Positions 17,101-25,715 of a stretch of DNA of 64,000 nt are shown piece after piece. Both the position numbers and the translations under genes were made by a program. How positions within the stretch are numbered: the stretch's first letter is position 1; every line of letters starts with the position of its first letter. Source of the DNA: Clostridiaceae bacterium (GTDB lineage: Bacteria; Bacillota; Clostridia; Oscillospirales; Acutalibacteraceae); contig JAEDLK010000006.1 of the NCBI GenBank assembly GCA_016295355.1, positions 1-64,000 of the forward strand, written 5' to 3'. A model generated the notes under the pieces. The model saw nothing but the letters and a program-made list of their open reading frames with translations, ran no database searches and was not told the DNA's origin.

Positions 17101-17959
17101 GGGGTATGCCCTGTATGTTGACGGCAAGCGATCCAATGACTATCTGTTCCCGAAGGAAACAGAGATCAACGGCCGTAATGTCATGGCATTAACCTTTGAT
17201 GTCGGCAAACCCGGCAGACATCACGTTCAGATCAGCCGTCGCTTGGAGGCTGCCGAGGGTCCCAGTGATATGATCTCTCTGACCATGAAGGGCATTTTTG
17301 AAGAAACGAAGGATAATGATAAGCTCATTGAGTTTATCGGCGACTCCATTACCTGCGGTTTGGGCAACTTGGCTACCGGCTCCAGTTATACTGCTGATAA
17401 GTCAGACGGCACGCAGGCTTACGCTTTCCGAACTGCCATGGCTTTGGGAACCGATTGGCGTATCCGTAGCCGCAGCGGTATCGGTTTTGAGTTCAATAGC
17501 GGCGGCGGCCATTCAAAAAAGGGCAGTTGGGATCTGGCTTATGACTATGAGAATGTCTTCCGCGATGAGGACCTTGCATATACTCAAGACAGAGAGGCCG
17601 ACCTGGTTTGTATCTACCTTGGTACCAATGACTTCTTTAACGGTTATTCAAATAACGGTATCAATGTTCATGATGAGGCCGACCGAGTGGTACAGGATAT
17701 GAAGGATTTGGTCAATATTATCAAGGGCTACAACCCCAATGCCAAGTTTATCTGGATCACCGGCGGTATGACAACAGCATACGCTTCTCATTGCCAGCGT
17801 GCTATGAAAGAACTGGGAGATGAAGCAGGCGGCTACTACTTCTGCAAGTTGCCCGGCGGCTTGAATGCCGGCGGTAACGGTCACCCCACGGCTGAACAGC
17901 ACAAGGCGTTGCAAGAAAAACTGTGTGAGTTTATTCAGGATAAGGGCATTCTGGAATAA
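14108..17959 (+). CDS. Giant secreted CE2-type SGNH esterase, copy 2
   Basis: A 1,283-residue exported protein with the same domain order as the preceding gene; both begin after the signal peptide with KNSLGRYYKFSYAAGED and align almost to the end. The catalytic residues are again present: IGDSITCG (Ser near 1079), GTND and the His in NGHPT (near 1258). The two copies differ most in the CBM-like module around 690-800. Codon choice is more biased towards GCC/GGT/AAG-type codons than in copy 1, and the promoter is a perfect match, so this copy is probably the more highly expressed one. Substrate (acetylated glycan) is inferred from CE2. Confidence 0.85.
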   Translation: MTKRAICLLLVLCLLATVCSVPLSATEPETKLKNSLGRYYKFSYAAGEDQYAYELDKQVTYKGNTFYPFWKYTDKTTTASLTYKRMSDGAAGGTDVLQLKANGGVYFTPLTADGSPFEVLPGKEYVVKVNAYQEVETNHSNVFVSLGGGNKPISSWSENYANNSRSRVKGVSGDAKLENVAYGTVKDYYRPINANGFNVNGGMTWATKVYGDTTATAYKMSKTVYFGVPDENTQGCDMTPVYDAENDSYSFVWPLYNNADATSIVDSNKDGEQDTFTSNNYLTLFFSVGSFKDEQGVVHPFTYDIESIEIWENGYTPGVSFVVDGQIVKSVEGEERNNLPYFIPEAPAGKVFTGWYTDRACTQIVNDRKALSPGVTKLYAGFADKQSSIDSYLPDLRNREDKVYYPSLYASDTVNMYSGTAERGGWTYYGHTAEGYVDFHVTQPWNGSSAYLVCDPDGKAFTVDQNTTYDITVEYKVNNIISSEEVGTQPDGSTYGGGSVSFSVGAGMALKNRLNLANVKFGIRSETKAFKAETDWESQTFTITTDEMSGQLPVVGVYVFCSQLPNRFTSDGKLITSEPGNTSYGFNQLYVRRIKVTKHTQVTVLDQNGYTLSESFTRPGETFDLATLVTPGEVKLSENTGYTVSSFSYYSDAACTNKVDSTVVTAEGESMTYYAVPESPVPFDNQQVSYCGFEDDAKDIGGFTRTTGDSSATAVTASSAATVNVASGKLDDGRTYQVTMRCRSTAGASLTVGKTAVQIPAGDFRTVSVAADSVDAAMPVTLTDGDITLDNVSINTVVTSGGVSVLTDEAQEEIGGQALRAYFKYQSADGTHLTVAGQELTIVERGILLIDTEILYGELKLNTLGAVHIKKTADFDTCWDVAEGMVTYSGYIKDFEIDDTRSLGVRGYLKTDDGAVYYAEAGTHTIKEEKIFEKFLASETTYSLADPEVLNKVKIEGAYDVLPTGITFDWTGSSLIFDAVCKGEVVVEMQYSSNSIYQGYALYVDGKRSNDYLFPKETEINGRNVMALTFDVGKPGRHHVQISRRLEAAEGPSDMISLTMKGIFEETKDNDKLIEFIGDSITCGLGNLATGSSYTADKSDGTQAYAFRTAMALGTDWRIRSRSGIGFEFNSGGGHSKKGSWDLAYDYENVFRDEDLAYTQDREADLVCIYLGTNDFFNGYSNNGINVHDEADRVVQDMKDLVNIIKGYNPNAKFIWITGGMTTAYASHCQRAMKELGDEAGGYYFCKLPGGLNAGGNGHPTAEQHKALQEKLCEFIQDKGILE

Positions 17960-17982
17960 TCGTACATTTTTTGACGCAGAAA

Positions 17983-18027
17983 AAATTCCCACATCCGTTT
18001 GGCGGGTGTGGGAATTTGTCATTTTTT
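17983..18027 (+). terminator. Terminator after esterase copy 2
   Basis: AAATTCCCACA and TGTGGGAATTT arms (17983-17993, 18007-18017) followed shortly by TTTTTT. Confidence 0.85.
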
Positions 18028-18185
18028 AGGGAGAAAAACGATAAAAATTTACAATCTCTCAAAAAAGACTTTCTTTTTCGGTTATTTTGTTGTATAGTAA
18101 AGGAGTAGATATAAAAATGTGTTTGTTCGGCAGAATGACTGTTTCGGACAGCGCATCATCTATTTTACTAAAAGGATAGGGAGCT

Positions 18186-19871
18186 ATGAGTCAGAATAAA
18201 AAAACGCCTCTTGAACCGGCTATCATGACACCTGAGGTCTACGGTGGTTTTGACAGTGATTTTTTGCTGAAAACGGATGAGGATCCGGCAATGCCTGCAA
18301 CAAAGCAAGACATTACAACGGATACAATGGGGCTTTTGCTCGACAATGCCGAGCAGCGGGAGAACGATGGGACAATGAAAACGAAAAAAAAGAAAAAAGG
18401 ATTGCCTGTTTGGAAAAACAAAAAGGTTATCATACCGGTGGGGATTTCGGCAGCCGTTCTGGCGGTTCTCATAACCGGATGGTGCATTTTGTCTTTGCAG
18501 TGGAGGAACGGTCGCATGACCATGCCGGCCTTCCTGGCGGATATGGGGCTGTACCAGGGTGAAAGCTTCCGTTTCTTTGACGGCGTTATCATCAACGATG
18601 TCGATGTTTCCGGCATGAGTGTGAAAACCGCCAAGGATGCCATTGCGAAGGCGGAATCTGACAAAAAACGAAATTATCAGGTGACGGTAACAGCCGGAGA
18701 GAACAGTGTTGTTTTCACAGGCGAGGAATTCACCTATGAAGTGGATGGTGACGGTGCGTTAGAGCAGGCCAAGGCCTATTGCATAAGCGTCATGCGGGGT
18801 CAGGCACAAAAAGAACAAAAGCGGTTTACGGCCGATATTCGTTTTTCGGATGAGGCGACCGCTGCTATTTGTGCAAAGGCCAAAGCGGCTATTCACAAAG
18901 ATCCGAAGGATGCAACCTTTGACGGCATTTCCGGCGGTCAAATCAATTTCACAACCGAAGAAAACGGCTATGATGTGGATGAAACCGATTTGATGAACAA
19001 GCTCAACGACTTTCTTAAGGGCGGTCAGTTGATCGGCAATCTAACGGTTAACACGAATCCGATACCGGCAACCATCACCAAGCAACAGCTCGAAACGCGC
19101 ATTACCAAGCTGGCTTCGTTTACGACGGCTTCAACCAATACAGCCAACGCAACAGCTAATATGCGTAAGGCTTTGCAATGCTGCAACGGTTCTGTTATTC
19201 AACCCGGTGAAACATGGTCGTTTAACGCCTGTACCGGCGACAGCAATCTGGAGTCCAAGGGCTGGAAAAAGGCTGCAGTATATATTGACGGCATGATGGA
19301 TATGGGCGTCGGCGGCGGTATCTGCCAGGCCAGTACCACCATTTACAATGCCGCCTTATACGCTAATTTGGAAATTGTGGAACGTCATAATCATCGGTGG
19401 GCTGCCGGTTATGCCACTCCGGGCTTTGACGCCACCATCGATTATCCGGGCCTTGACTTGAAACTGAAGAATCGTACAGATTACCCGGTTTACATGGAAT
19501 GCTATATGAGCAGCAACAAACTGGTGGTTAACATTTACGGGCATCAGAGCGATACATATGATAAGATAACCTTGAGCCACCGTGAAACAAGCCGTGTGCC
19601 GGAGCAATACTATATCGTGAGCGCAACCCGTACACTTTGGAAGGACGGTAAGGTTGTTTCCAACGAGGCCTTGACAAACTCCCGATATAGCTTGGCGCCC
19701 AAGACCTGGAAGAGCGATCAGTCCTCTTCCAAGCCCGAGGAAACTTCTTCATCCGAACCGTCCTCTTCATCAGAACCATCTTCTTCATCCGAACCATCTT
19801 CTTCTGAACCGTCCTCTTCATCAGAAACATCTCCTTTGTCCGAGTCGTCCTCTTCTTCCGACAATTCGTAA
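18186..19871 (+). CDS. VanW family membrane-anchored protein
   Basis: A 561-residue protein with a cytoplasmic N-terminus (1-80, lysine-rich near 65-80), one membrane helix (81-104) and an extracellular part. That part has peptidoglycan-binding-like domains (about 125-310) and a VanW domain (about 320-460) with the hallmark PGETWSFN, GGGICQASTTIYNAA and ERHNHRWAAGYATPGFDATI segments. The last 55 residues are an almost pure Ser/Glu/Pro tail, probably a wall-spanning linker. VanW proteins occur in glycopeptide-resistance clusters and elsewhere, and their reaction is not established. No other van gene is present, so this is a housekeeping wall protein rather than a resistance marker. ATG 18186 follows AGGATAGGGAG. 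Confidence 0.9.
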   Translation: MSQNKKTPLEPAIMTPEVYGGFDSDFLLKTDEDPAMPATKQDITTDTMGLLLDNAEQRENDGTMKTKKKKKGLPVWKNKKVIIPVGISAAVLAVLITGWCILSLQWRNGRMTMPAFLADMGLYQGESFRFFDGVIINDVDVSGMSVKTAKDAIAKAESDKKRNYQVTVTAGENSVVFTGEEFTYEVDGDGALEQAKAYCISVMRGQAQKEQKRFTADIRFSDEATAAICAKAKAAIHKDPKDATFDGISGGQINFTTEENGYDVDETDLMNKLNDFLKGGQLIGNLTVNTNPIPATITKQQLETRITKLASFTTASTNTANATANMRKALQCCNGSVIQPGETWSFNACTGDSNLESKGWKKAAVYIDGMMDMGVGGGICQASTTIYNAALYANLEIVERHNHRWAAGYATPGFDATIDYPGLDLKLKNRTDYPVYMECYMSSNKLVVNIYGHQSDTYDKITLSHRETSRVPEQYYIVSATRTLWKDGKVVSNEALTNSRYSLAPKTWKSDQSSSKPEETSSSEPSSSSEPSSSSEPSSSEPSSSSETSPLSESSSSSDNS

Positions 19872-19937
19872 GAGGGGATGCCTTCCACCGCAACGAAAAC
19901 GGAATCATCCGTGCGTGGTTGTCCATTAAGCGCACGA

Positions 19938-19976
19938 AAACACCCGAACCGCCAACAGCGATTCGGGTGTCTTTTG
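19938..19976 (+). terminator. Terminator after the VanW gene
   Basis: ACACCCGAA and TTCGGGTGT arms (19940-19948, 19962-19970), then CTTTTG. The stretch to 20078 separates two convergent genes and shows nothing else. Confidence 0.75.
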
Positions 19977-20078
19977 TATCGTGAGAACCACTCGCAAAGT
20001 GAACCTGTCAACTTTTATTTGACCGGTTCACTGTGCGGGTGGATATGTATGATGTTAACCAGAGCGTAGGTGAATCGG

Positions 20079-21896
20079 TCAAGACTGAATTTGTTTTAGG
20101 GCGTAGAATTCGCCTTTCTTTTCCATCAGTTCCTCATAGGTGCCGCATTCCACACAGTGTCCGTCTTTAATAACGGCAATGCGGTCGGCATTTTTAATAG
20201 TTGACAATCGATGGGCCACAATAAAGGTGGTTCGATCTTTGGTTAAGTGGTCAATGGCCATTTGAATTTGTTGCTCTGACACGCTGTCCAAAGCACTGGT
20301 AGCCTCATCAAAGATGATGACCTGTGGGTTGCGGATGATAGCTCGTGCAATAGAAACACGCTGCTTTTGGCCACCGGAAAGTTTATCTCCGTGTTCTCCG
20401 ACATTGGTATCAAGTCCGTTCGGCAGTCTCTGAATCACGCTTCGCAGTTGGGCGGCGTCGATCACGGCATCGAGTTGAGCCTTGGTGATGTGGGGGTTAC
20501 CGTAGGTGATGTTGTCCCGAATCGTGCCGGAGAAGAGAATTGTTTTCTGGGGGACTACCGACAAAAAGCGCCGATAACTGCGTAAATCAATGTCGTTCAA
20601 ATCATTTCCGTCTATGATGACAGAACCGTTTGAAGGCTTATAGAAGCCGGTTACCAAATTTAAAATGGTGGATTTGCCCGAGCCCGATTCACCGACAAGG
20701 GCAATGGTTTCGCCCTTCTTAACGGTTAAATTCAGCCCTTTCAGCACCGGTGTATCACGGTCATAGCTGAAGAAAATATCCCGAAATTCATAGGCGCCGT
20801 CTAAATGATTCAACTTTTTCTTGCCTGTGTTGTCCTCTAAATCACCGGCACATAAGATCTCGCCGACCGAATGGATGGACTCGGCGCCCTTGGACAAAAC
20901 AGGCATTAAGTTGATAATAGAGCTGACTTGTCCGATCAAACTGGCAAAATAGGTTTGATACAGGGTGATATCACCCACATTTTTTATGGTGCCCTTATAG
21001 GTCAAATAGCCGGTAAAGGCCAGGCAAATGATTTGAAACAGCGAAAACAGACACCAGTTGATGGAGCCAAACAGACTTTGAATTTTATCCAAACGATATC
21101 CCTGCTCGGCAATATTAGCCATCTCGCCGGTCAACTTATTGATCTCCTTGTTTTCCAAAGCGTGTGCCCTGGTGACCGGCACCAGTTCAATCATATCCAT
21201 GACATCAGCGCTGGTATGCTCTACCGATTGCCGGAAGTCACGGTTGCTATTGTGCATGGGCTTTCGGAATCGAGAAGTGATGAGCGAGGCAAAGGGGACA
21301 ACTGCCAAAAACATAAAAAAGACCGGTAAGCTCTTGCTCAAAACCACACCCAAGGTGATGCTCATGGTGATGACGACCCGTAGAACGGTGGTGAAAATCT
21401 GCGTGGAAAAGCCTTCAATGTTTTCCACATCTCGCATAACCTTGGACTGAATGCGCCCGGAGGGCATTTCCTTGTGAAAGGGGATAGAAAGCTGTTGCAG
21501 CTGCCGAATCATAGCGCCGCGCAAGCCGGCTTCCACACTGCGGTTAGCACGGCTTAAATAGCGGATATGTAACATATGATTGGGAATGTTTTGCGCCAAC
21601 ACAACCAAGGCAAGCACCAAATCAAACAAAAAGCGAGGGCCGGCGTTCACCGGCTTTTCGGTGGCTAAATTGATGATATCGGCGGTGATGAGCGGCAAAA
21701 TCCATTCCGGACAGGCTTTCAAAACAAAAAAGAACGCGGACAACAACAGATTTTTGTAATTCCCCTTAAAAAGGGAAAGAAAAATCCGCAAGAAGTGTCC
21801 GCTGTTTTTTCGATAACTTTGAATAAACTGGTCTTCTCGTTTTAGAATTTCCTCGTTGGAGAAATGGACGGTTGGGAAAGAGTTTTTTTTGGCCAT
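20079..21896 (-). CDS. ABC transporter, fused permease and ATPase
   Basis: A 605-residue half-transporter of the exporter type (MsbA/LmrA-like). An N-terminal six-helix membrane domain (about 40-335) is followed by an ATPase domain with Walker A GESGSGKST, signature LSGGQKQR, Walker B VIIFDEATSALD and the H-loop IVAHRLS. It should work as a homodimer, or pair with another half not seen here, to export an unknown drug, lipid or peptide. ATG 21896 has AAGGG 10 bases upstream; the in-frame GTG nine bases earlier is too close to that site. It is transcribed alone from the promoter at 21960-21987. Confidence 0.9.
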   Translation of the reverse strand: MAKKNSFPTVHFSNEEILKREDQFIQSYRKNSGHFLRIFLSLFKGNYKNLLLSAFFFVLKACPEWILPLITADIINLATEKPVNAGPRFLFDLVLALVVLAQNIPNHMLHIRYLSRANRSVEAGLRGAMIRQLQQLSIPFHKEMPSGRIQSKVMRDVENIEGFSTQIFTTVLRVVITMSITLGVVLSKSLPVFFMFLAVVPFASLITSRFRKPMHNSNRDFRQSVEHTSADVMDMIELVPVTRAHALENKEINKLTGEMANIAEQGYRLDKIQSLFGSINWCLFSLFQIICLAFTGYLTYKGTIKNVGDITLYQTYFASLIGQVSSIINLMPVLSKGAESIHSVGEILCAGDLEDNTGKKKLNHLDGAYEFRDIFFSYDRDTPVLKGLNLTVKKGETIALVGESGSGKSTILNLVTGFYKPSNGSVIIDGNDLNDIDLRSYRRFLSVVPQKTILFSGTIRDNITYGNPHITKAQLDAVIDAAQLRSVIQRLPNGLDTNVGEHGDKLSGGQKQRVSIARAIIRNPQVIIFDEATSALDSVSEQQIQMAIDHLTKDRTTFIVAHRLSTIKNADRIAVIKDGHCVECGTYEELMEKKGEFYALKQIQS

Positions 21897-21959
21897 TCTT
21901 ACCACGCCCTTATGACCGATTAATGACGGCCTTTTTGGATTGATTTACAATTTATGTGT

Positions 21960-21987
21960 ATTATAGCAAATGAATGAGTAAAGTCAA
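21960..21987 (-). promoter_or_regulatory. Promoter of the ABC exporter
   Basis: On the minus strand TTGACT (21987-21982), 16 bases, TATAAT (21965-21960). Confidence 0.7.
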
Positions 21988-22111
21988 GCCCTTTTTTGAC
22001 ATCTTGTTGTTTTTTCTAAAAAAAACGAATAGGATAGGATAGAATAATCATAGAAAGACCGAAAAGACAAGGCGCTTTCGGCTGTTCTTACCGGTGAAAG
22101 GGGAACCGTTT

Positions 22112-23038
22112 ATGAAAATCGTTGATGCCCATTGTGACACCATGATGTTGGTGGATGAAGGAAAAAGCACCTTGGTGAATCGGCACAATATGACGGTGCG
22201 AGATTGTCAACTGCAGCTGATGGCTTTATTCTGCGACCGCAACGACAGCGAGCAGGAAAGCTATGAAACCATGGAGCGATATTATGCTTCCTTTTTGAAA
22301 GCTGTCGAGGCGGAAAAGGATCGCATTGTGCAGGTGAGAACCTACGATGACATTGAAAGGGCCTTTGCGTCCGGCCGTCATGCCGCTTTGTTGAGCACCG
22401 AAGGTGGTCTGGCGTATCAAAATGACCCGGCTTTGTTACGGCGGGCATATGATCGTGGCGTTCGGGTTGTAGGCATGGCTTGGCTGTGTAACGGCATGGT
22501 CAAAAGCAATCGGGTGGCACCGGTTGAGGATACGGGTCTTTCGGATAAGGGGCGCGCCTTTATGAAGGAAGGCAATCGGCTGGGCATCATCTTTGATGCC
22601 TCACATTTATCCGACCGTAGCTTTTGGGATAGTGTGGCTCTGTGTGAAAAACCGTTGATTGCCTCTCATTCCAATTTTAGAACCCTTTGTCATAACAACC
22701 GTAATTTGACCGATGATATGGCTAAAGAAATCGTTGGTCGGGGTGGCTTTATCGGACTGAATCTGTATCCGTTGTTTCTGTCTGACAATAAAGCAGAGCA
22801 GACGGTGGCAACTTATCTTCGCCATATAGAGTACGGTTTAACCCACTTTGGCGAGGATCACATCGGCTTTGGGTGCGATATTGACGGCTGTTCCGGTCAT
22901 TATCCGTTGCCTTTGGACGAAACCCGTTCCATTCATGACAGATTGATCGATGAGATGCTTTGTTTGGGTTATCCCGAACCGTTGATCCGTAAGGTGTCAG
23001 GTGAAAACCTATTGACATACTTTAAGCAATACTTGTGA
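22112..23038 (+). CDS. Membrane dipeptidase (peptidase M19)
   Basis: A 308-residue zinc dipeptidase of the M19 family, which hydrolyses dipeptides, some with D-residues. Visible are the opening DAHCDT metal site (His and Asp), LLSTEGG with the bridging Glu, the FDASHLSD and ASHSNFR histidines, and HIGFGCDIDG near the end. Bacterial members are cytoplasmic despite the name, and no signal peptide is present. ATG 22112 has GAAAGGGG upstream; an in-frame GTG at 22094 overlaps that site and is rejected. It lies ahead of murA but has its own transcription signals downstream. A role in recycling wall or D-amino-acid dipeptides is plausible but not shown. Confidence 0.9.
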   Translation: MKIVDAHCDTMMLVDEGKSTLVNRHNMTVRDCQLQLMALFCDRNDSEQESYETMERYYASFLKAVEAEKDRIVQVRTYDDIERAFASGRHAALLSTEGGLAYQNDPALLRRAYDRGVRVVGMAWLCNGMVKSNRVAPVEDTGLSDKGRAFMKEGNRLGIIFDASHLSDRSFWDSVALCEKPLIASHSNFRTLCHNNRNLTDDMAKEIVGRGGFIGLNLYPLFLSDNKAEQTVATYLRHIEYGLTHFGEDHIGFGCDIDGCSGHYPLPLDETRSIHDRLIDEMLCLGYPEPLIRKVSGENLLTYFKQYL

Positions 23039-23064
23039 GTGGGCCGTTCGACTGAAAGTGACAA

Positions 23065-23093
23065 TTGACAAAGCAGAGGCTTGTGTGTATAAT
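23065..23093 (+). promoter_or_regulatory. Consensus promoter of murA
   Basis: TTGACA (23065-23070), 17 bases, TATAAT (23088-23093): a full-consensus sigma-A promoter. Confidence 0.85.
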
Positions 23094-23100
23094 AAGAAAA

Positions 23101-23130
23101 AAAGTGCCGCCGATTTTGCGGCACTTTCTT
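23101..23130 (+). promoter_or_regulatory. Hairpin at the 5' end of the murA transcript
   Basis: A 10-bp stem AAAGTGCCGC/GCGGCACTTT with a CGATTTT loop begins right at the predicted transcription start, followed by CTTG. It could cap and stabilise the mRNA, or act as an attenuator or as the terminator of the upstream dipeptidase gene. The T tract is weak, so a stabilising 5' hairpin is as likely. Confidence 0.6.
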
Positions 23131-23156
23131 GACAGAGATAAAACGGAGTAATGTGC

Positions 23157-24416
23157 GTGGATAAATTCGTCATTCGCGGCGGTAAGCCACTTAAAGGAGA
23201 AGTATGCATCAGCGGCGCAAAAAATGCGGCCGTTGCGATTCTTCCTGCCGTTTTGTTGGCTGACGGTCCCTGCCGTATTGAAAATCTGCCGCGTATTTCA
23301 GATGTTAATCTCATTATTCGCGTGATGGAAAAACTGGGTGCTACGGTGAAGATGGTGGATGACAGCATCGCTGAAATCGATCCTACCGCTGTTTCCCTTT
23401 ATACCGTATCTGAGGATATGGCTAAGGGAATGAGAGCATCCAGTTATTTTTTAGGGGCACTTCTCGGGCGTCTGCATCGGGCCCAGGTGGCGCCTCCCGG
23501 TGGTTGTGATTTCGGAGTTCGTCCGATTGATCAGCACATTAAGGGTTTTGAAGCTCTGGGTGCCGATGTTTCCATTGAAAATAATATGGTGGTGTGCCGT
23601 GCCAATGAACTGATGGGCGGTTATGTCTATTTGGATGTGGTTTCGGTCGGAGCTACCATTAACATTATGCTGGCGGCTGTTAAGGCACAGGGTATGACGG
23701 TGATTGAAAACGCCGCCAGAGAACCGCACATTGTGGATTTGGCCAACTTCTTGAACAGTATGGGAGCCAACATCATGGGTGCCGGTACGAATGTCATTAA
23801 AATTCGGGGTGTTTCGCATTTGCGGGGCACAACCTACAGTATTATTCCCGACCAAATTGAGGCCGGAACCTACATGGTGGCCGCCGTCGCGACCAGGGGC
23901 GATGTATTAATCAATCATGTAACACCCAAGCATTTGGAATCCATCATTGTTAAATTAGCTGAAACAGGGGCTCGGATTGAGCAGTTTGACGAAGCGGTGC
24001 GCATTCGTATGGACAAGCCTCCTCGCCGATGCAAGGTCAAAACCATGCCACACCCCGGTTTTCCAACCGATATGCAGCCGCAGATAACGGCTCTTTTGTC
24101 TCTGGCAGAGGGCGACAGCACAGTGATTGAGTCGGTTTGGGACAATCGTTTTCGGTATATTGATGAACTGCGAAAAATGGGTGCCCAAATCACGGTTGAA
24201 GGAAAACGAGCGGAGATCACCGGTGTTCCTTGTTTGAAGCATGCCAGGGTGAAAGCGACCGACCTGCGAGCCGGCGCCGCTATGGTGATTGCGGCCTTGA
24301 GCTGCGAGGGACAAAGCGAAATAGAGGACATTATTCACATCGAACGGGGATATGAAAACATCGTCGGTAAGTTGTCGGCGTTGGGAGCGGACATCTGCCG
24401 TGTCAGCATGGATTAA
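23157..24416 (+). CDS. murA: UDP-GlcNAc 1-carboxyvinyltransferase
   Basis: A 419-residue MurA, the first committed enzyme of peptidoglycan synthesis (adds enolpyruvate from PEP to UDP-GlcNAc in the cytoplasm). Motifs are GAKNAAVA with Lys22, PPGGCDFGVRPID with the fosfomycin-target Cys117, and GFPTDMQPQ. GTG 23157 has GGAG 8 bases upstream and gives the family-typical opening MDKFVIRGGKPL; the ATG at 23151 is only 2 bases from the site and less likely. Firmicutes usually have two murA genes, and which one this is cannot be told. It sits alone between its promoter and a strong terminator. Confidence 0.95.
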   Translation: MDKFVIRGGKPLKGEVCISGAKNAAVAILPAVLLADGPCRIENLPRISDVNLIIRVMEKLGATVKMVDDSIAEIDPTAVSLYTVSEDMAKGMRASSYFLGALLGRLHRAQVAPPGGCDFGVRPIDQHIKGFEALGADVSIENNMVVCRANELMGGYVYLDVVSVGATINIMLAAVKAQGMTVIENAAREPHIVDLANFLNSMGANIMGAGTNVIKIRGVSHLRGTTYSIIPDQIEAGTYMVAAVATRGDVLINHVTPKHLESIIVKLAETGARIEQFDEAVRIRMDKPPRRCKVKTMPHPGFPTDMQPQITALLSLAEGDSTVIESVWDNRFRYIDELRKMGAQITVEGKRAEITGVPCLKHARVKATDLRAGAAMVIAALSCEGQSEIEDIIHIERGYENIVGKLSALGADICRVSMD

Positions 24417-24443
24417 ACGTCGCCGCCCAGCGGCGACGTTTTA
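24415..24443 (+). terminator. Terminator after murA
   Basis: An 11-bp GC-rich stem (AACGTCGCCGC/GCGGCGACGTT) with a 3-base loop and TTTT overlaps the murA stop codon. Confidence 0.9.
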
Positions 24444-24505
24444 CATAGTATGAAAGGCTGAGTCGGCCTCATAGGTGTTAAGCGTCCGGTAGGGGAGGAA
24501 AAAAG

Positions 24506-25291
24506 ATGGCCAAACTTTGCACATTGTTCAGTGGCAGTAAGGGCAATTGCACATTGTTTTCGGCAAATGGGCAAGCTGTGTTGGTGGACTTCGGCATGAG
24601 CATGCGTATGACGGCCGCCGCTTTGGAATCGCTCGGCCTTTCTTTGTCGGACATCAAGGCAGTTTTTATCACCCATGAGCATACCGATCATGTGGCCGGG
24701 CTGTCGAACTTGACCAAGCATTACAATATTCCGATTTATTCCTCGCCTAAAACACTGGAGGCTTTGTCGAAAGCCAATCGTTTGTCATCCGGATCTTGCG
24801 TGATGGCCATGGAAGAGCCGGTTTGGTTGGATGATCTTTGCGTCACTCGTTTCGATACCTCTCATGACGCCGTTCATCCGGGCGGGTATCGTTTTGAAAC
24901 GAGGGATGGCGTCAAAGCGGCGGTTTGCACCGATTTAGGTGTGGTAACGCCCTGCGTTAAACAACATTTGAATGGATGTAAGGCGGTGGTGATTGAATCC
25001 AATCACGACCCGAAGATGCTCACCGGCGGACCGTATCCGCCACAACTGAAGCAACGCATTTCGTCCGACATCGGCCATCTGTCCAATGCGGCTTGTTCGG
25101 TGCTGTTGCCGGAATTGCTGGACGGGGGAACCGACCGGTTTATCCTCGGACATTTAAGCGAGAAAAACAATCTGCCGACGCTGGCCTTGTCTTGTGCCAA
25201 GGCATCTTTCATGGATTGCGGTGCCATAGAAGGACGGGATTATCAGCTTTCGGTTGCTCCCGCCAAGGAAACGGTATCAGTGTTTTTTTAA
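24506..25291 (+). CDS. MBL-fold hydrolase, WalJ/YycJ-like
   Basis: A 261-residue metallo-beta-lactamase-fold protein of the YycJ/WalJ type, with LFSGSKGNCTLF at the start, the metal motif HEHTDH (near residue 55), GNxxx-like VIESNHD and LGHLSEKNN near the end. WalJ proteins act as nucleases or in cell-wall/DNA-replication coordination and usually sit behind the walRK genes; here it is downstream of murA without walRK. ATG 24506 follows GGGGAGG. The exact substrate is unknown. Confidence 0.85.
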   Translation: MAKLCTLFSGSKGNCTLFSANGQAVLVDFGMSMRMTAAALESLGLSLSDIKAVFITHEHTDHVAGLSNLTKHYNIPIYSSPKTLEALSKANRLSSGSCVMAMEEPVWLDDLCVTRFDTSHDAVHPGGYRFETRDGVKAAVCTDLGVVTPCVKQHLNGCKAVVIESNHDPKMLTGGPYPPQLKQRISSDIGHLSNAACSVLLPELLDGGTDRFILGHLSEKNNLPTLALSCAKASFMDCGAIEGRDYQLSVAPAKETVSVFF

Positions 25292-25329
25292 CGGATAGAT
25301 TAGCAGTCGGGGACAGGCAAAAATAATGC

Positions 25330-25358
25330 TTGACCTCGGCTTTCTTTTGTGATATAAT
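25330..25358 (+). promoter_or_regulatory. Promoter of the rpmG-secE-nusG operon
   Basis: TTGACC (25330-25335), 17 bases, TATAAT (25353-25358), 195 bases before rpmG. Confidence 0.8.
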
Positions 25359-25364
25359 GCTTTT

Positions 25365-25553
25365 ACCTCTGAAAGAGTCTTTTTTTTTGTAAGGACTCTG
25401 GTTTTGTCAGGGCTGTAGGCAGAAAGAACTGCTTATTCCGCTACCAGGCGACATACAGTGGCGGGACCTTTCTTACTGCAGTCAAACCGAGGGAGGCGTA
25501 AACCCGACCTTTTGGGTCGGAATAATAAATTCCGTAAAGCGGGAGGTGCCGTT
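25365..25553 (+). promoter_or_regulatory. Long structured leader of rpmG
   Basis: The 190-nt untranslated leader begins with a hairpin of AGAGTC (25374-25379) and GACTCT (25394-25399) enclosing a T-rich loop, and has GTAG/CTAC and CCGACC/GGTCGG stems further on. There is no tRNA, T-box or known riboswitch signature. Autoregulation of a translation operon is a reasonable guess, not shown. Confidence 0.4.
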
Positions 25554-25703
25554 ATGAGAGTTAAAATCACACTGGCTTGCACTGAGTGCAAACAGCGCAA
25601 CTACAACACGATGAAAAATAAGAAGAATGACCCGGACAGACTTGAAATGAATAAGTATTGCAAGTTCTGTAAAAAGCACACCCTTCACAAGGAAACAAAG
25701 TAA
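25554..25703 (+). CDS. rpmG: 50S ribosomal protein L33
   Basis: A 49-residue L33 of the zinc-binding (C+) type, with CxxC pairs in [11 protein letters not shown] and YCKFCKKHT. It binds 23S rRNA near the E site of the large subunit. ATG 25554 has GGGAGG upstream. It starts the conserved rpmG-secE-nusG order, 12 bases before secE. Confidence 0.95.
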   Translation: MRVKITLACTECKQRNYNTMKNKKNDPDRLEMNKYCKFCKKHTLHKETK

Positions 25704-25715
25704 GGGGTGCGACTG

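Noticed and set aside
18186-19871. VanW as a sign of vancomycin resistance
   Set aside because: No vanA/H/X/S/R genes nearby; VanW-domain proteins are common chromosomal wall proteins in Clostridia.
25400-25553. tRNA or T-box before rpmG
   Set aside because: No GGTTCGAATCC-type T arm and no AGGGTGGNACCGCG block; only generic hairpins are seen.
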